From Sulfomarinibacter sp963733915 (GTDB lineage Bacteria; Acidobacteriota; Thermoanaerobaculia; Thermoanaerobaculales; Sulfomarinibacteraceae): a DNA stretch of 64,000 nt. Of this stretch, positions 20,153-28,502 are shown one piece after another. The position numbers were made by a program, and so were the translations under genes. The notes below the pieces were generated by a model. It had not been told where the DNA came from, made no database searches, and worked only from the letters and a program-made list of their open reading frames with translations. Position 1 is the stretch's first letter. Every line of letters begins with the position of its first letter. The stretch is taken from positions 1 through 64,000 of the forward strand of contig CAVTEP010000004.1 of NCBI GenBank assembly GCA_963733915.1, read 5' to 3'.

Positions 20153-21166
20153 CCGCGCGATCATATGGTACTGCCACAAATCGCGGTCGGAGAAGTGGAA
20201 GAGCGGCGACATGGCGAGGAGCCCGGTCCTGCCGACGCTGTGCTCGAGGAAGTGGAGCTCGGCGAAACGGCCCTCCATGTCGGGATCGGCCGGCACGTCG
20301 AAGCCGGCCTGGCGAGCGAGCAGGATGCCCTTGGCGCGGATCGACAGCTCGAGCCTGAGCCGGAGGAGGCACACCATGTCGACCACGGCTTCGGGCGGAA
20401 ATCGGCGCCTCAGGTCGTCGAGGTAGTCGCCGATGCGGCTGTCGGATGCCTGCCCCGCAGCGATCGCCTCCAGAAGCTCAGCGTCGGTGTCGAATCCGGT
20501 GCCGAGCCACTCGCGGGTCCGGCTCTCGGAGAGGTGGAAAATGGCGACGAAAAAGCCCGGCAGCACCACCAGGATCAACACTGTCGTGATTGTCGGCGCG
20601 ATGAAGAAGTGGTTGAAGACCGAATGGAGAAGAGTCACGAGCGTCAGCCCCGGCAGAAAGACCCAAAGGCGCGGACCGCCGTGGGTGTCTGAGAGCTGCT
20701 TGGAAATGATGGCCATAATGGCGGTGGTGCTGCCGTGCATCAGCGCGGTGCCGAAACCGCGAACGATCCACAGGGCGATGCTCTCTTCACCGAGCACCAT
20801 GAAGTAGTGGATGTTTTCGAGCGCCGCAAAGCCGGCGCCGACCGCAAAACCGATGATCGCGGCGTCGACCAGGAACCCGACCCGGTGACGAACCACGAGA
20901 TAGATGATGACCGCGGATTTCAGGAGTTCCTCGACCACGGGCGCGAGGTACCGCGCAAGCGCCGGCCCATCGAGCCCCATCGCTGCTCCGATTTGTCGGT
21001 TGAGGAACAGACTCAGAACTGCCGCCATCGCGCCGGCGGCGATCAGCCGGGCGACCGTGCGGAGCTTTACCAGCTTGAAACTGTCGAGCAGGATCAGGGC
21101 GAACAGGAAGGCGAAAACCGGGAGCAACCCGACGAGGATTCGGAGACCGACGACCAGCAGGTGCAT
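20147..21166 (-). CDS. PrsW-family intramembrane metalloprotease-like protein
   Basis: A 339-residue integral membrane protein with about eight helices. The PrsW signatures are present: EELLK at residues 79-83, GFAVGAGFAALENIHYF near 110, HGSTTAIMAI near 145, and HSVFNHFF near 185. In PrsW proteases these glutamates and histidines bind the metal and cut anti-sigma factors in the membrane. A C-terminal cytoplasmic domain of about 110 residues is added. ATG 21166 is preferred over a TTG three codons upstream that hugs the previous stop. The stop codon lies in an AACGTT array. Targets are unknown; the ECF anti-sigma at 25602 is one nearby candidate. Confidence 0.82.
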   Translation of the reverse strand: MHLLVVGLRILVGLLPVFAFLFALILLDSFKLVKLRTVARLIAAGAMAAVLSLFLNRQIGAAMGLDGPALARYLAPVVEELLKSAVIIYLVVRHRVGFLVDAAIIGFAVGAGFAALENIHYFMVLGEESIALWIVRGFGTALMHGSTTAIMAIISKQLSDTHGGPRLWVFLPGLTLVTLLHSVFNHFFIAPTITTVLILVVLPGFFVAIFHLSESRTREWLGTGFDTDAELLEAIAAGQASDSRIGDYLDDLRRRFPPEAVVDMVCLLRLRLELSIRAKGILLARQAGFDVPADPDMEGRFAELHFLEHSVGRTGLLAMSPLFHFSDRDLWQYHMIARR

Positions 21167-21176
21167 GCGAGGCAAT

Positions 21177-24129
21177 CTACAGGATCTTGAGCGAGATCAT
21201 GTACTCGTCGGAGCTCGGGCGCCCCGACTCGAAGGCGCGGGCGTAGCCGATGGAGAAGGTGCTCGAGAGATTGGTGAAGATCACCAGCTTGAAATCGATC
21301 TGCGCGCCGAGATTGTAGAGCTCGCGGCGCGACCCATCGTCATCGACATTGGTGATGATCGCGCTGCCGAAGAGCACCGGGCTCGCCCAGGTGAAATAGA
21401 GGTCGGGGATTCCGGCGCGTTTGAAGCGCAGCGGCGGCAGCTCCCACTCGAGCAGGAGCTTGCCGAAATTGTTGGCCTCGAGCTCGTTGATCTCGATGCC
21501 GGGGAAGCTGTCGTAGTCCTGGAAACGCCGCACCTCCTGGTAGTCCACCCAGTTGTTGCCGAAGGCGCCGAAGTAGAAGTTCGAAAGGGTGTTGTCGGGG
21601 TCTCCCCACGAGTAACCCGCCGCCGGGCGCAGCCACAGGGACGAGTGCTTGATCGGTAGCGGCAGACCGAGACCGAGCGTGCCCCATAGACGCGGAAAGT
21701 TGGTCGACTCCGCGTACTTGTTGTTGAGGTACAGCCCCCAGGTGAGGCCCTTTTCCGGATTCAGTCCACCGATCGTCTTGCGAAGCCTTTGGTACTCGAG
21801 CCGGGCGCTGAGCGCGAAGTAACTGTCGATCGAGGCGACCACATTCTGGTACTCGGGCAGGGTGTCGAGGCCGCCGAAACCGGCGAGCGCAACCGTGTAG
21901 TCGAGAGACTTCGGTTTGGAGTTGATGAGAATGCCGCTGTACTCGCCGATGGCGCCGTAGCCCTTGCGGCTCTGTTTGGTGGGGCCGAAGAAGTCGTAAA
22001 AGGAGGCCGGGTTGTAGTAGGTCGACAGCTTCCACGGCCACTTCCTGAAGTTGCCGATGAAGTGGAAAAGCTCATCGCTCGGCACCGAGCCCGAAGGCGT
22101 CACCGAAGCAGTCAGGTCGATTCCAGCGAGTCCCAGGGAGTCCATGAAGTTGAAGCGCATGCCGATTGAGGTGTGGTCCAGGTAGGACTCGACGATCGGG
22201 TAGCCCGAAACGAGCTCGAGCCGTTTAAGGGGACGGTACGGCCCGCTCTCGGGCGCCAGCGCCTCGAGGTCGACGACCGACGGCGGTGGCAGCATCCATT
22301 CCTTGACGATCGGGTACGTGTCGGCAATTTCCTGGCCGAGGAAGCGGATCGGGTTGACGTCCTCGATCACCCGTGGCTCGAGCATCACCGGGACGAATCC
22401 CTTGGTGGTGTAGTTGAAGGCGATCAGCTCGTCATCAGAGATCGGCAGGGGCCGGAAGAATCCGGTGAGGGCGTTGGTCAGCGCCTCCATCTTCTGGCTT
22501 TCGAAATCGAAGCGAAAAATGTTGGATACACCGGTGTAATACGAGGTGCCGTAGAGGTAGCGGCCGTCCGGTGAGTAGACGAAGTTGGCCGGCGAGTTGC
22601 CGGCGAACTCGTAGAGCACCTCGTATCCGCTGTCGCCCGCGAGCAGGTCGTCGGTTCTCATTCGGATGAGGCGTTGACGGCCGCTGACTTCGATCAACGA
22701 CCCGGTGAGCCAGGCGCCGTCGGGCGAGATGTCGATGTCAAAAATGTCCTTGCCGTAGGTCAGGGTGAGGACGCTCGCGAGGTCGTCCCAGCCCTGGTAG
22801 GGGTAGGCGAAGCGCACCAGCGTGGAAAGCCCGTTGTGGTGTTGAACGCCCCACAACGAACGGTCGGCGCGGTTGAAGGCCAGGTCGCCGGTTCGGATGT
22901 TCTCCGCCAACACGGTCTTCTTTCCGGTGTCGAGGTCGACCGCGTTGACGTCCCGCCACTGGCGACTGTTGTTGGTCGTGAAAAAGACGGTGTGCGAGCC
23001 GGGGTCGTAGGCGAGCGAGGTCACGTAGTAGAGCGCCGGGGTCGCAACCTCGGCGATCTTTTCGGACTCCCAGGTGTCGACGTCGATGGCGACGATGTGG
23101 GCGAACTCGCCCGGGTAGTTTACCGCCGTGATCAGTTTGCGCCGCTCGGGGTCGTAGTGGGCCCGCGACACCGATCCCAAGGGTCTCTCCGAAAGGGTCT
23201 GGAACTCGGTCACCGGGTACTCGTGGATCGCATCGAGGTTGGCCCGCTGCCATTCGTGCTCCCACTCGATCCATCGCTTCCACTCGCTGTCGAGATCGGT
23301 GCCGTAGACCTGCTTGAACTGGGCGCGGTAGGAGGCCTTTGCTGCCGGGCCCGCGGTCGAGCCACTCGACCAGCGTCTCCGGTCCGTAGTTATCGGCGAG
23401 GAAGGTGACGAAGCGGGTCCCGTAGAGATAGGAGACCTGGCCGACCTGGAAGTCGATGGCCTTGCCCTCGGACTCGAGACCGACGGTGTCGTAGAAGTAG
23501 GCATCGTCGTGGACCATCGTGCGGAAGACCATCTCGTCGTAGCCGCCGAGCGCGCGGCCGTAGCCGCCCGCCATCCAGGTCTCGAAGAACACCGCCATGC
23601 CCTCGTGGTACCAGCGGGGAGCGTACATACGAGGGGTCGTCAGATAGCTGTAGATCATCGAAAGAGGCTGCTCGGGGATCGGCGCCACCTTACCAAAGAA
23701 GATCTTTCGCCAGCGCTCGTCCGACGGCGCCGGTTTGTCCGAGGCCACGATGTGCAGGAGCTCGTGACTCATGACCCAGTTGATGCGCTCGTTGGTGGGG
23801 GAGGTCTCGTAGACGTACTCGAAGGGCTCGATGCCGATCGTCAGATAGTTGGTCGGCATGGCCGACGCGCCGGCGTATCCGTAGTCGTCGAAATCCTGGA
23901 GGAGGACCGTCACCGGCTCACTCGGGGTATATCCGAAGAGGTTTTTGTGAAACTCGAAGGAGTTGGTAAAGCAGTTCGTGAGGTGGGGGAGGATGTACTC
24001 GTTGTCCTCGTCGAGATAGACGACGAGCATGTCCTCGGTCTTGAAGAGACGGAACTCGAGCTGCGCCGAGGCCTCGGACGCGGCGAGAAACGGCAGAACG
24101 ACGGCGATCACGACCGCGGCGCGTTTCAT
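21177..24129 (-). CDS. Gluzincin metalloprotease with propeller and C-terminal barrel-like region; frameshifted
   Basis: Two frames together form one protein of about 980 residues. The first, from ATG 24129, has a signal peptide (cut after ASA), a peptidase-MA-type zinc site HELLH at 122-126 and a distal EGMAVFFE glutamate near 176. It reads LVEWLDRGPGSK, after which the frame must slip by one base near 23337 (AAAGGCC; one extra G) to continue ASYRAQFKQVYG. The second part has TolB-like propeller strands (FVYSPDGRYLYG, ISPDGAWLTG) and a C-terminal region rich in alternating aromatic strands and ending YMISLKIL, like an outer-membrane barrel. The break could be an assembly error or a real mutation. 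Function is likely extracytoplasmic proteolysis. Confidence 0.82.
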
Positions 24130-24240
24130 CAGTCTGCTCCCTGTCGGGTGATGCTTCGGCCTATCGTAACCTGGAAAAGGGGATGCCACGGAAAACCGCG
24201 GCATCCCCCATTGGGCCCTCAATGCCTACCGGAGCAGAGA

Positions 24241-25509
24241 TCACTCAGCAAACGCCCTCTCGAACATCGCCTGTTTTTCCTGCATCGGAACGCGTCCCAG
24301 CATCGCCGATTTCTCCTGTGCCGACGCCCGCTCGAAGATTGTGGCCTTTTCCATCGCCGAGGCGCGATCAAGCATCACCGCCTTTTCCTGCGCCGAGCAA
24401 CGGTCGAGGACCGCGGCCTTCTCCTGGACCGAGAAGCGGTCAAGAGCGGCGGCCTTCTCCTGGACCGACATCTTTTCGTAGGCCGCGCGCTCGAGCGACA
24501 TCTTCGCCAATAGCGCGACTCTCTCGGACGCTACCGCACGGTCGAGCGCCGTGGCCTTTTCAGCTTCGCTGGCCCGTTCCAACACGGCCGCCTTTTCGGT
24601 CGCGGATGCGCGCTCGAGGCAGGCTGCCTTCTCCTGATCGGAGGCGCGCTCCAACATCGTCGCCTTTTCATTCATCGAGAAGCGGCCCAGGAAGGCCGAC
24701 TGCCGATCCAGCGAGGCGCGCGAGAGCAGGCTTGCCTTCTCGGCGGCCGTGGCTCGCTCGAGGCACGCCGCCGCCTGCGCCGGAGTCGCGCGCTCGAGGG
24801 CCGTGGCCTTCTCCTGCGCCGAGAAGCGATCGAGAACGGCGTTTTTCTCCTGAACCGAGAAACGATCGAAGAGGGTGGCCTTCTCCAATTCGGATGCTCT
24901 GTCCAGCACCGCGACCTTTTCGGTTTCGGTCATCCGGTCGAGCACCGCACCCTTCTCCTGCAACGACATCCGGTCAAAAGTCGCGCGCTCGAGGGAAACC
25001 CGCTCGAGCACCGCCGAGGCCTCGGTGGCCACCGCGCGCTCGACCAGTGCGGCCTTCTCCGCGTCGCTGGCGCGCTCGAGGGCAGCGGTTTTCTCAGCCG
25101 CAGATGCCCGGTCGAGGACAAACGCCTTTTCGAGCTCAGTGCTGCGCTCGACGGACGCTCCGCGCTCATCCATCGACGCGCGCGCGAGCATGCTCAATCG
25201 CTCATCGACGTCGGCGCGCTCGAAGAGCTCGGCTCTTTCCTGAACCGACGTCTTGCCGAGCAGCTCGGCCAGCTCCTCACCGGAGACGTTGAAGGCGGCC
25301 TCCGAGATGCTGGCGTCGACGGCCGCCTCTCCGGCAAGCTCGACGTCGGCGTCCGTGATCTGCTCCGCGTGGTACCGCTCGGCAGCGCCGATGGCGCCGG
25401 TCGCGTCCTCGATCGACGACGGCGCCTGTGAAAAGTAGAGGACCGCCCCCACGCCGATCACGACTACGGCGCAGATCCCCACCACAAGTCCGGTCTTTTT
25501 CGATGTCAT
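24241..25509 (-). CDS. Membrane-anchored protein of 28 twelve-residue helical repeats
   Basis: A 422-residue protein that I do not recognise. Residues 6-27 are one membrane helix (GLVVGICAVVVIGVGAVLYF); residues 30-84 are an acidic linker. From residue 85 to the end there are 28 tandem units plus a partial one, with consensus (E/D)RxSxxEKxAxL. Twenty-six units are 12 residues long; units 8 and 22 are 10 residues long. Unit triplet 7-9 resembles 21-23, so a block of about 14 units was probably duplicated. The pattern predicts a long, charged, helical rod or solenoid outside the membrane. It follows the ECF sigma/anti-sigma pair by 92 bases in the same direction and may be part of its output. 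ATG 25509 lies after GGGGGTAAG. Confidence 0.85.
   Translation of the reverse strand: MTSKKTGLVVGICAVVVIGVGAVLYFSQAPSSIEDATGAIGAAERYHAEQITDADVELAGEAAVDASISEAAFNVSGEELAELLGKTSVQERAELFERADVDERLSMLARASMDERGASVERSTELEKAFVLDRASAAEKTAALERASDAEKAALVERAVATEASAVLERVSLERATFDRMSLQEKGAVLDRMTETEKVAVLDRASELEKATLFDRFSVQEKNAVLDRFSAQEKATALERATPAQAAACLERATAAEKASLLSRASLDRQSAFLGRFSMNEKATMLERASDQEKAACLERASATEKAAVLERASEAEKATALDRAVASERVALLAKMSLERAAYEKMSVQEKAAALDRFSVQEKAAVLDRCSAQEKAVMLDRASAMEKATIFERASAQEKSAMLGRVPMQEKQAMFERAFAE
24244..25257 (-). repeat. Degenerate 36-bp coding tandem repeat
   Basis: The 12-residue protein units are encoded by about 28 diverged 36-bp DNA units (two of 30 bp) with recurring GAGAAGGC and CGCTCGA cores. 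The divergence at DNA level shows that protein sequence is under selection. Confidence 0.75.
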
Positions 25510-25601
25510 AGCTTACCCCCTTGGCAAACGAACTCGTTAAAACTGTCGCACTGATCTCGCTACCCCAACTACAGGGCAGCGCAAAAAAAGTTGGTTCGCT
25601 T

Positions 25602-26372
25602 TCATGGACTCTCTCCAGCCGTGGAAGGCTCGATCCAGCGCTCGGCGAGAACCTCGGACCCGGAACCGACCGAGATCAGGATCGGCCCGCCGCAATCGAT
25701 GGTGCGGATCGTCAGTGTGTGGCGCCCGGGTCCATCGGCCTGAAATTCGAGTCGCCGCCCATCGGTCCGAAGCCGGTTTGGCGCGCCACCGATGTGGGCG
25801 GCCCAGCCGATCTCGAGGTCGCCGGACTCCGATTCCAACTCGAACCACAGCCCGGTATCCGAGATGATCGAAAAATCAGCGGTGACCGAATCCTCGGAGC
25901 GCCCGAGAGTCAACGATCCCAGATCTTCGAGTTCGATCCGGAGATCGGCGCTCGTTTCGACGGCTGGTGGCGCCGCCATGGTGGCGCCGACCTTCGATGT
26001 ATCGAGCTCCGCACCCGTCCCCGGGTGCAGAAGGTAACCGACGATCGTACCGACGAGCAGGCTCGCCGCCATCGGCAGCCACCCGCCCTGCCATCGCCCC
26101 TGGGTGCGGGTGGGCCTGGGGGCCGAAACCTGGACGAGCGGACCGGGTGCGGCGGCGGACGCCAGCGCGCCGTCGATGCGTCGCCTGAGGGTCGGCGGCG
26201 GTTGCACCCTTTCCATCTCAGCCAGCTTCCCGGCGATGGTGGCGACCTGGCGCTCGAGCTCGGTCGGCTCGGGGTGTTCTGCAAGGTGGGCCTCGAGCTC
26301 GGCCAGGTCCCCGGGCTCGATGGTGCCGTCAATACGGGCCCAGAGGAGGGCCTCGAGGCGATCAGGATTCAT
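25602..26372 (-). CDS. Putative anti-sigma factor
   Basis: A 256-residue protein whose N-terminus (MNPDRLEALLWARIDGTIEP then a helical stretch ending PEPTELERQVA) resembles anti-sigma zinc-finger-like domains without the cysteine-histidine ligands. A single membrane helix lies at about residues 98-117 (WLPMAASLLVGTIVGYLLHP), and the rest is a periplasmic beta-rich domain. Its ATG overlaps the stop of the ECF sigma gene by four bases (ATGA), the usual translational coupling of sigma and anti-sigma. Release by regulated proteolysis is possible; the PrsW-like protease lies 4.4 kb downstream. Confidence 0.8.
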   Translation of the reverse strand: MNPDRLEALLWARIDGTIEPGDLAELEAHLAEHPEPTELERQVATIAGKLAEMERVQPPPTLRRRIDGALASAAAPGPLVQVSAPRPTRTQGRWQGGWLPMAASLLVGTIVGYLLHPGTGAELDTSKVGATMAAPPAVETSADLRIELEDLGSLTLGRSEDSVTADFSIISDTGLWFELESESGDLEIGWAAHIGGAPNRLRTDGRRLEFQADGPGRHTLTIRTIDCGGPILISVGSGSEVLAERWIEPSTAGESP

Positions 26373-26911
26373 GGGGTCAACCCCCGTTTCGTCAGGTTCT
26401 CGCGCAGCCGTTGGCGCGCGGTGAAGAGCCGTGATTTGACGGTTTTCTCCGGGATCTCCAGCAGCTCGCCGATCTCACGGTAGGAAAAGCCCTCGAGATG
26501 TTTGAGGATGACCACCGTGCGGTAGTGCGGCTCGAGCTCGAGCAGCGCCTGCTGCAGGTGGCCGCCGACCTCGGCCGCTTCAAAAGACTGTTCGGGGTCT
26601 GGACCCGATGCGTGTGTTTCGTCATCGAACTCTGACGCCTCGCGCCGCCGGCCGACGAGGTTGAGGGCCTGGTTGACGGCGATGCGGTAGATCCAGCTGA
26701 AGAAACGGTATTCGGGGTCGAAGGTGTGGAGTTTCTCGTAGGCCTTGACGAATGCATTCTGGGTGGCGTCCATCGCGTCCTCGACCGAGCCGGTGATGCG
26801 GTAGGCCGCGCTGTAGATCGGCCCCTCGTACCGGTCGACAAGCTCATCGAAGGCGTGTCGGTCTCCACGGAGGCAGGATTGAACCAGCATGGCGTCTTTA
26901 TCTCTCGTCAT
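26369..26911 (-). CDS. ECF-type RNA polymerase sigma factor
   Basis: A 180-residue sigma-70 family protein of the extracytoplasmic-function group. Region 2 includes FDELVDRYEGPIYSAAYRIT and DATQNAFVKAYEKLHTF. Region 4 includes LEPHYRTVVILKHLEGFSY and IPEKTVKSRLFTARQRL. I chose ATG 26911 over a TTG seven codons earlier. It is coupled to the anti-sigma gene through an ATGA overlap, and its likely regulon includes its own operon. Confidence 0.93.
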   Translation of the reverse strand: MTRDKDAMLVQSCLRGDRHAFDELVDRYEGPIYSAAYRITGSVEDAMDATQNAFVKAYEKLHTFDPEYRFFSWIYRIAVNQALNLVGRRREASEFDDETHASGPDPEQSFEAAEVGGHLQQALLELEPHYRTVVILKHLEGFSYREIGELLEIPEKTVKSRLFTARQRLRENLTKRGLTP

Positions 26912-26961
26912 AAGTACCGGCTCCGCCGCCAAAGGTTGGTAATGCGTCGACCCTCCTTGTC

Positions 26962-27246
26962 CTATTTGATTTCGAAGATGTTGTCGAAGCCGGCGATTTT
27001 GAAGATCTCGCGGATGTGCGGACTGAGGTTGAGCAGGGTCAGTCCACCGCCCGCATCGACCAGTCGCTTCTGGGTGGCGAAAAGAAGCCCGAGCCCGGCG
27101 CTCGAGACGTAATTCAAATCCTTGAAGTCGACCTCACACGACTCCGTCAGCCTTTCGAGTACCGCCCGTGCGTTGTCCACCTGGGCGGCATCGAGGCGTC
27201 CGTGCAGGCTGACTGATCCGTTGGCGTTGCGTTTGATTTCGAACAT
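26962..27246 (-). CDS. STAS-domain anti-sigma factor antagonist (RsbV-like)
   Basis: A 94-residue STAS protein. VDFKDLNYVSSAGLGLLFAT near residues 40-60 contains the serine that RsbW-type kinases phosphorylate (SSAGLG). It starts one base after the stop of the RsbW-like gene, so the two form an operon. It should bind the HATPase protein when unphosphorylated and be reset by a SpoIIE phosphatase such as that at 18279. Confidence 0.9.
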   Translation of the reverse strand: MFEIKRNANGSVSLHGRLDAAQVDNARAVLERLTESCEVDFKDLNYVSSAGLGLLFATQKRLVDAGGGLTLLNLSPHIREIFKIAGFDNIFEIK

Positions 27247-27247
27247 C

Positions 27248-27697
27248 TCAACTCTCCAGATTCTTGGTCACAGTTATCCGCATCTTTCGACCCTCGGTCT
27301 CGTAGTCGTAGTCCAGAAAATCGACCATCTTCTTCACCAGGTAGATCCCGAGCCCGCCGGGCCGTCGGTCGCCGATGCCGGCGTGCACCGGCGGGACCTC
27401 GACCGAGCGCGGGTCGAAGGGCTCGACATCGGTGTCGACGAGCTCGAGCTGAATGTGGTCGTCCTGGCGCTCGATGCTGACGGTGATCGTCTCACCGCCG
27501 CCCTGGTTGTGGCGGATCATGTTGGTGAAGAGCTCCTCGACCACCAGATTGATACAAAACGCGGTCCGTTCGTCGACCTGGTGGCCGCCCGCGAATCTAT
27601 CCAGGAACGCGAAGACCTCGGCCAGCGCCGCGACCTCGCGCCGGAACTCCACGCTGACCGCTGCCACCTCTCCAACCCCCCAACGACTGGACGCCAC
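27248..27697 (-). CDS. RsbW-like serine kinase / anti-sigma factor
   Basis: A GHKL-ATPase of about 149 residues. N-box: INLVVEELFTNMIRHNQGGG. G1/G2 boxes: DTDVEPFD and RPGGLGIYLVKKMVD. These are the features of RsbW/SpoIIAB switch kinases. The start is uncertain: GTG 27697 gives the full length, and GTG 27667 or a later GTG also fits, as the first residues show no conserved match. It is coupled to the STAS gene one base downstream. Confidence 0.87.
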   Translation of the reverse strand: MASSRWGVGEVAAVSVEFRREVAALAEVFAFLDRFAGGHQVDERTAFCINLVVEELFTNMIRHNQGGGETITVSIERQDDHIQLELVDTDVEPFDPRSVEVPPVHAGIGDRRPGGLGIYLVKKMVDFLDYDYETEGRKMRITVTKNLES

Positions 27698-27819
27698 CCT
27701 GGGACGTCGACAGGAACAAGCTGTGTGAACGCTGTATCTGGGCGCAACTGTAGCACGGAAGATCGCGACCCACTCTCGTGAAACATTGGTTGGAGGCCGG
27801 CCGATCGGTCACTCGCTGT

Positions 27820-27845
27820 CGACGGTGCGTTACGACGCCCGAACA
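27820..27845. repeat. Dispersed repeat copy with near-match at 46179
   Basis: CGACGGTGCGTTACGACGCC followed by CGAA recurs with one or two changes at 46180-46203. Both copies lie in gaps between genes and contain a small internal inverted repeat. Confidence 0.5.
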
Positions 27846-27908
27846 GTCGTAACGATGCTCAGGATGCTATTACCTGATGATATCGCCGAAGGCGCGACGA
27901 CTTCAGAG

Positions 27909-27927
27909 CCTGGGGCATCGCCCCAGG
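27909..27927. other. Strong hairpin, possible terminator or repeat element
   Basis: CCTGGGGC-ATC-GCCCCAGG forms a perfect 8-bp stem with a 3-base loop followed by TTT. The short T run makes an intrinsic terminator only marginal. It separates the leftward RsbW operon from the rightward STAS gene. Confidence 0.45.
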
Positions 27928-28002
27928 TTTCGGACGGAATCGACATTTCAACTGGTGGTAGACTCTGTGCATCGAAAAATCGGAGAGAACAGGAGAGCCT
28001 GA

Positions 28003-28362
28003 ATGAAGCTCAGCTTCGAGCCCGACCCGATGATTGCCGGCGGTCTCCTGGTGCGTCTGTCGGGAAACCTCGAGATCGACGGAGCAGAGACATTATGGAG
28101 CGAGGTCTCGGCGCGCACCGGCGCGGAAATCCGGTACTTTCTGTTCGACTTCAGCGGCGTGCCGATCATCACCAGCGCCGGCATCGGCACCCTGGTCCGC
28201 GTGTTTGTCCGCCTCCGGGGCCTGGGTGGCGCAATCGCCATCTGCGGCTGTAGCGACAAGATCCGCGAGGTCTTCAGCGTCGTCATGCTCGACAAGATCC
28301 TCAAGGTCTGCGACAGCGAGGAAGCGGCCCGCCAGAGTCTGGTTCACCCTGCCTCGAGCTGA
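28003..28362 (+). CDS. STAS-domain anti-sigma antagonist, second copy
   Basis: A 119-residue STAS protein. FLFDFSGVPIITSAGIGTLV at about residues 45-65 has the phosphorylatable serine (TSAGIG), and GGAIAICGCSDKIREVFSVV continues the fold. ATG 28003 follows AGGAGAG. It faces away from the RsbV/RsbW pair, suggesting a parallel or competing partner in the same switch. Confidence 0.9.
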   Translation: MKLSFEPDPMIAGGLLVRLSGNLEIDGAETLWSEVSARTGAEIRYFLFDFSGVPIITSAGIGTLVRVFVRLRGLGGAIAICGCSDKIREVFSVVMLDKILKVCDSEEAARQSLVHPASS

Positions 28363-28461
28363 TATCCGCCGCAGGCGTTCCCGACGACTGAATCGCGACT
28401 GATTCTTGCCGCGACGCGGTCGGGCCGTTTCCCGGCTGGAAAACGGTGCCGGGGTGGCTGA

Positions 28462-28502
28462 AAACGTTCAAGCGTTTCAACGTTGTGACGTTCTAACGTT
28501 TC
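28462..28502. repeat. AACGTT array at the topA 3' end
   Basis: About five units of AACGTTNN or close variants. The topA stop codon (CGT-TAG) is inside the array. Confidence 0.8.

Noticed and set aside
23325..23345. Programmed ribosomal frameshift in the metalloprotease gene
   Set aside because: The site AAAGGCC lacks a classical slippery heptamer and downstream pseudoknot, and many similar slips occur in unrelated genes of the window.
27909..27927. Confident intrinsic terminator
   Set aside because: The stem is strong but only three T residues follow, so it was kept as an unassigned hairpin.
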